A DNA stretch of 35,513 bases from Actinomycetota bacterium. Its GTDB lineage: Bacteria; Actinomycetota; Acidimicrobiia; IMCC26256; PALSA-610. The stretch is taken from assembly GCA_005772765.1 (NCBI GenBank), contig SXIR01000086.1:1-35513 (forward strand), read 5' to 3'. Every line of letters starts with the position of its first letter. Position 1 is the first letter of the stretch. Below, one piece after another: positions 32,142-35,513 of this stretch. The notes under the pieces were generated by a model, which saw only the letters and a program-made list of their open reading frames with translations, had not been told where the DNA came from and ran no database searches. Both the position numbers and the translations under genes were made by a program.

Positions 32142-33185
32142 TCAGGGGCCTTCGACGTCGACCGTGTCACCGACGCGCACCTCGCCGTCGAGCAAGACCG
32201 ATGCATACCAACGCGTGCCCCCAAACCACCGGTCGGGATGGATGCGCCCGAAGTCGCGGTCGGTGAACCACGCGGCGTTCTTGGCGCAGGGGACCGCAGG
32301 AACCGACAGTTCGATCGTCGCAGTACCGACGCGCATGCGTGTGCCGGGGTGCAACGCGGGCCAGTCGACGCCGCGGAGCGTGAGGTTCTCACCCGCCGCT
32401 CCCGTTGCGATCGGGTGGCCGTCGACCTGCAACGACTCGATGACCTCGGCTGACCACAAACACACGGCTTGGAACACCCGGCCGTGGTGTTGTCGCGCGG
32501 CTTGCCGGTCGCCGTCGAGCCCGCGGTAGCCGATTGTGGCTGCGTCGACGGATCGCTTCGGTACCCCGCCCTTCGACACGTTGATGGCTTCGACACTCCC
32601 AACGTGTGGGGGAGTGCCCGCGCCGAGCGCGACGAACCCTCGGTTGATGTCGCGCAGGTGGTGCAACGCATCGTGGATCGCGTGGCGAACCACCCCGCCC
32701 ACGTCGACGACCGTGCCGTCACTGAACTGTGCTCGATGCGGTGAGGCCAGCGCCCCGCCGGCGACGAACGCGTCGAGTCGGAGCGCGAGCGTCTCGATCT
32801 TCGCGACGACCGTCTCGAGGTCGCTCGCGTCGCCCGCCGCGGGCGCGTTCGTGACGGGATCGACCGTGACAACGGGGAACTCCACACCGTCTTGGTCAGC
32901 GACGATCGCAGCGGCGAGGCCGAGGAGATCGAGGATGTCGGTGCTGTGCGTCGCGTACTCGTAGGCCGACCACGTCGTCGGGCTCGGTCGTTCGAACGCC
33001 ACCGCTTCCCGGCCGGTGAGGGAGGTCCTCCACCACGGGGTCAGGGCCCGCAACGTCCCACCGACGTCGAGATCGCTGTAGGCATCGCTGTCGAATCGGC
33101 ATTCGTCGCAGGTTTCGCGTGGAGTCGCTGGTGCCGCGGGATCATCGGGGCGATCTGGGCTGCTCGGGTGGGAGTTCGGCGCCAT
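32142..33185 (-). CDS. DinB-domain / MOSC-domain fusion protein
   Basis: 347 residues from the ATG at 33185. The N-terminal ~190 residues start with a CDECRFDSDA segment (C26-x-x-C29, common in actinobacterial DinB proteins) and contain the DinB four-helix-bundle histidines H80, H171 and H175 (HDALHHLRDI). The C-terminal part (~195-347) is a MOSC domain with SVEAINVSKGGVPK at the start and the conserved cysteine C300 in AVPCAKNAAWF, the residue used for sulfur transfer in molybdenum-cofactor sulfurases and in YiiM-type proteins. DinB-type proteins use mycothiol or other thiols with a metal; the fusion suggests a thiol/sulfur-handling enzyme acting on a reducible or conjugable compound. Function inferred. 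Confidence 0.85.
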   Translation of the reverse strand: MAPNSHPSSPDRPDDPAAPATPRETCDECRFDSDAYSDLDVGGTLRALTPWWRTSLTGREAVAFERPSPTTWSAYEYATHSTDILDLLGLAAAIVADQDGVEFPVVTVDPVTNAPAAGDASDLETVVAKIETLALRLDAFVAGGALASPHRAQFSDGTVVDVGGVVRHAIHDALHHLRDINRGFVALGAGTPPHVGSVEAINVSKGGVPKRSVDAATIGYRGLDGDRQAARQHHGRVFQAVCLWSAEVIESLQVDGHPIATGAAGENLTLRGVDWPALHPGTRMRVGTATIELSVPAVPCAKNAAWFTDRDFGRIHPDRWFGGTRWYASVLLDGEVRVGDTVDVEGP

Positions 33186-33269
33186 GAGGTCACGATATCG
33201 ACGCGTCGGCGCGCCACGAAGCGACCCCGTAACCTGCGGCTGCCGTCGATTCACCCATTGGAGGGTGCC

Positions 33270-34598
33270 GTGACCGTTCCGAAGACTCCTACTGTCGCTC
33301 CGGCGACCGGCAAACTCGGTGTGCTCACCGTTGGCCTTGGCGCGGTGAGCAGCACGCTCATGGCCGGGGTCGAACTCGCTCGGCGTGGGATGGGCGAACC
33401 GATCGGGTCGCTGACCCAGATGGGCACCATGCGGATCGGCAAGCGAACCGATGGTCGTTCGCCGCTCATCCGCGATGTCGTACCGCTCGCGGGGCTCGAC
33501 GACATCGTGTTCGGCGCGTGGGATCCGTTCCCCGACGATGCCTACACCGCAGCGGCGCGGGCGGGCGTGCTCGACACGAGCAAGCACCTCGAACCCGTCG
33601 CCGAAGCGTTACGCGCGGTTCGTCCGATGAGCGCGGCGTTCGACGCGAACTACGTCAAGCGTCTCGACGGGCCGAACGTCAAAGACAAGTCGTCGAAACG
33701 GGCGATGCTCGATGGGATCCGAGAAGACATCGGGAGCTTCCGAGACGAGCACAAGTGCGAACGCATCGTCATGATCTGGTGCGGGTCGACCGAGATCTTC
33801 CTCGAGCCGGGCGCTGCGCATTCGGATCTCGAAGCATTCGAGCGGGCGATCGACGCCAACGACCCGACCATCGCACCGTCGATGCTCTACGCGTACGCCG
33901 CGTTGCAGGAGGGCATTCCGTTCTGCAACGGTGCGCCCAACCTGACGGTCGACGTTCCCGCGTTGCGTCAGTTCGCCGTTGAGCACTCGGTGCCGATCTC
34001 GGGCAAGGACTTCAAGACCGGACAGACGCTGTTGAAGACGGTGCTCGCACCGATGTTCAAAGCGCGCATGCTCGGCGTTGCGGGCTGGTACTCGACCAAC
34101 ATTCTCGGCAATCGCGACGGCGAAGTGCTCGACGACCCGGAGAGCTTCAAGACGAAGGAGGAGAGCAAGCTCGGCGTGCTCGAGTACATCCTTCAGCCCG
34201 ATCTCTACCCGCAGCTCTATGGGGACATGTACCACAAGGTCCGCATCAACTACTACCCGCCGCGCGGCGACAACAAGGAAGGCTGGGACAACATCGACAT
34301 CGTCGGTTGGCTCGGCTACCCGATGCAGATGAAGGTCGACTTCCTTTGCCGGGATTCGATCCTCGCCGCGCCATTGGCGCTCGACCTCGTGTTGTTCAGC
34401 GACCTCGCGCAGCGCGCCGGGCTCGGTGGCATCCAGGAGTGGCTGAGCTTCTACTACAAGTCACCGCAAGTCGCTCCAGGTCTGTACCCCGAACACGACC
34501 TGTTCATTCAGCAAACGAAGCTGAAGAACACGTTGCGTTGGATGATCGGCGAAGACCAGATCACCCACCTCGGCATCGACTACTACCTCGAAGAGTAG
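33270..34598 (+). CDS. ino1: Inositol-3-phosphate synthase
   Basis: 442 residues from a GTG with GGAGG five nt upstream. Signature segments: VGLGAVSSTL (NAD-binding), MIWCGSTEIFL, FCNGAPN, SGKDFKTGQTLLKTVLAPMF (active-site lysine region), GWYSTNILGNRDG, and NKEGWDNIDIVGW. It cyclises glucose-6-phosphate to myo-inositol-3-phosphate, the precursor of phosphatidylinositol and mycothiol in actinobacteria. The length is larger than the ~360-residue mycobacterial Ino1 and closer to longer bacterial/eukaryotic-like forms. A TAACCT near 33231 may be its -10. It is divergent from the DinB-MOSC gene, whose DinB part may depend on mycothiol; that connection is inference. Confidence 0.94.
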   Translation: MTVPKTPTVAPATGKLGVLTVGLGAVSSTLMAGVELARRGMGEPIGSLTQMGTMRIGKRTDGRSPLIRDVVPLAGLDDIVFGAWDPFPDDAYTAAARAGVLDTSKHLEPVAEALRAVRPMSAAFDANYVKRLDGPNVKDKSSKRAMLDGIREDIGSFRDEHKCERIVMIWCGSTEIFLEPGAAHSDLEAFERAIDANDPTIAPSMLYAYAALQEGIPFCNGAPNLTVDVPALRQFAVEHSVPISGKDFKTGQTLLKTVLAPMFKARMLGVAGWYSTNILGNRDGEVLDDPESFKTKEESKLGVLEYILQPDLYPQLYGDMYHKVRINYYPPRGDNKEGWDNIDIVGWLGYPMQMKVDFLCRDSILAAPLALDLVLFSDLAQRAGLGGIQEWLSFYYKSPQVAPGLYPEHDLFIQQTKLKNTLRWMIGEDQITHLGIDYYLEE

Positions 34599-34640
34599 GT
34601 GCGTCGATAGGGTCCGGAAACCGGGCCCGATCGACGCACC
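34598..34640. terminator. Strong bidirectional hairpin terminator
   Basis: An 11-bp perfect stem (GGTGCGTCGAT with ATCGACGCACC) is extended after one A-G mismatch by GGGTCCGG pairing with CCGGGCCC (one G-U), leaving an AAA loop: about 19 base pairs in 43 nt. It begins on the last base of the ino1 stop and ends 6 nt before the menB stop, so it can end both convergent transcripts. Confidence 0.8.
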
Positions 34641-34646
34641 GAGGTT

Positions 34647-35513
34647 TCAGTAGTGGCAGGGGTAGGCGGACCAGTCGGGGTCGCGCTTTTCGAGGAAGCT
34701 GTCGCGGCCTTCGGCGGCCTCGTCGCTGCCGTAGGCGAGCCGCGTTGCTTCGCCCGCAAAGATCTGCTGGCCGACGAGGCCGTCGTCGATGAGGTTGAAC
34801 GCGAACTTGAGCATGCGCTGCGCGGTCGGCGACTTTCCGTTGATCTTGCGGGCCCACTCGAGCGCGGTGGCTTCGAGCGCGGCGTGGGGTACGACCGCAT
34901 TGACCATGCCCATCCGATGTGCGTCGGCAGCCGAGTACTCGTCGCCGAGGAAGAAGATCTCGCGCGCGAACTTCTGACCGACCTGGCGTGCGAGATACGC
35001 ACTGCCGAAGCCGCCGTCGAAGCTCGCAACGTCGGCGTCGGTCTGTTTGAAACGGGCGTGCTCGGCGGACGCCAGCGTGAGGTCGCACACGACGTGCAGG
35101 CTGTGGCCTCCACCCGCCGCCCAACCGTTCACGGCAGCGATGACGACCTTGGGCATGAAACGAATCAACCGCTGCACCTCGAGGATGTGCAAGCGTCCGG
35201 TACGGGCGAGGTCGACGGATTCGGCCGTGTCGCCGTCGGCGTACTGGTAGCCGCTCTTGCCGCGGATGCGTTGGTCACCGCCGCTGCAGAACGACCACAC
35301 TCCGTCTTTGGGAGCGGGACCGTTGCCGGTAATGATGACGCAGCCGACGTCGCTGGGTTGGCGGGCGTGATCGAGGCATCGGTAGAGCTCGTCGACGGTG
35401 TGCGGACGAAAGGCGTGGCGCACCTCGGGCCGGTCGACGGCGACGCGCACCGCCGGCGTGTCGACGGCGCGGTGGTACGTGAGGTCGGTGAGCGCCTCGA
35501 AGCCCGGGACGAC
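34647..35513 (-). CDS. menB: 1,4-dihydroxy-2-naphthoyl-CoA synthase (partial, 5' end beyond window)
   Basis: 289 codons are visible; the start lies beyond the right edge. The sequence VVPGFEALTDLTYHRAVD, then RVAVDRPEVRHAFRPHTVDELYRCLDHAR, is diagnostic of MenB. Crotonase residues WSFCSGGDQRIRGKSGYQY, AAVNGWAAGGGHSLHVVCDLTLAS, the catalytic Asp region DADVASFDGGFGSAYLARQVG, and the C-terminal DWSAYPCHY that forms the MenB active-site lid are all present. It closes the second ring of the menaquinone naphthoquinone from o-succinylbenzoyl-CoA. The Ser-Phe-Asp-Gly-Gly-Phe-Gly-Ser and C-terminal Tyr features separate it from ordinary enoyl-CoA hydratases. Confidence 0.96.
   Translation of the reverse strand, partial: VVPGFEALTDLTYHRAVDTPAVRVAVDRPEVRHAFRPHTVDELYRCLDHARQPSDVGCVIITGNGPAPKDGVWSFCSGGDQRIRGKSGYQYADGDTAESVDLARTGRLHILEVQRLIRFMPKVVIAAVNGWAAGGGHSLHVVCDLTLASAEHARFKQTDADVASFDGGFGSAYLARQVGQKFAREIFFLGDEYSAADAHRMGMVNAVVPHAALEATALEWARKINGKSPTAQRMLKFAFNLIDDGLVGQQIFAGEATRLAYGSDEAAEGRDSFLEKRDPDWSAYPCHY

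Overview
The window is a 35.5 kb stretch of GC-rich chromosomal DNA from an actinobacterium. An F420/deazaflavin-type oxidoreductase, inositol-1-phosphate synthase, menaquinone-pathway MenB, a two-component crotonase repertoire and many apparently leaderless genes (a TAnnnT box 6-7 nt before the start codon) point to an actinobacterium, and by overall flavour to an Acidimicrobiia/Ilumatobacter-like lineage. That lineage call is inference from gene content and was not tested by any search. No rRNA, tRNA, CRISPR array, transposase, integrase or phage gene was found. Both ends cut genes: a small HTH-like protein on the left and menB on the right.

Layout. 1-627: 5' part of a small HTH-like gene and a gene-poor stretch with a consensus LexA-type box. 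628-6744: mostly minus-strand single genes (GGDEF-EAL cyclic-di-GMP enzyme, SnoaL-like protein, cupredoxin lipoprotein followed by a PhyH oxygenase, VOC protein, YceI) plus a plus-strand heme-binding beta-barrel protein and a MarR regulator divergent from yceI. 6756-13546: an oxidative/acyl tailoring region with a second PhyH oxygenase, a two-domain SGNH esterase, a sulfotransferase, and a tightly coupled four-gene cassette (HxD...H oxygenase-like protein, DUF1214 protein, AMP-forming acyl-CoA ligase, MmcQ/YjbR protein). 13620-16986: a K+-channel/RCK protein, a secreted esterase lipoprotein coupled to a crotonase, and a DUF2237 protein. 17035-22062: F420-type oxidoreductase followed by two tandem membrane-anchored sulfatase/LtaS-like paralogues, one carrying a 9-bp coding minisatellite. 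22167-26349: zinc alcohol dehydrogenase, crotonase, and a long arylsulfatase.

26368-32130 is the most unusual part. A LAL-type (ATPase-TPR-LuxR) regulator with a degenerate Walker A motif sits upstream of a PilZ-like gene and a second small protein. Divergent from it is a 700-residue paralogue that has lost both the ATPase motifs and the HTH. The 130-bp gap between the two holds direct repeats and a dyad. 32142-35513: a DinB-MOSC fusion divergent from ino1, a very strong bidirectional hairpin terminator, and menB.

How the genes may work together (inference). The GGDEF-EAL protein and the PilZ-like protein could belong to cyclic-di-GMP signalling. The acyl-CoA ligase, oxygenases, SGNH esterase and sulfotransferase could modify an acyl-linked small molecule or lipid. 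The arylsulfatase with crotonase and dehydrogenase looks catabolic. No complete named pathway is present.
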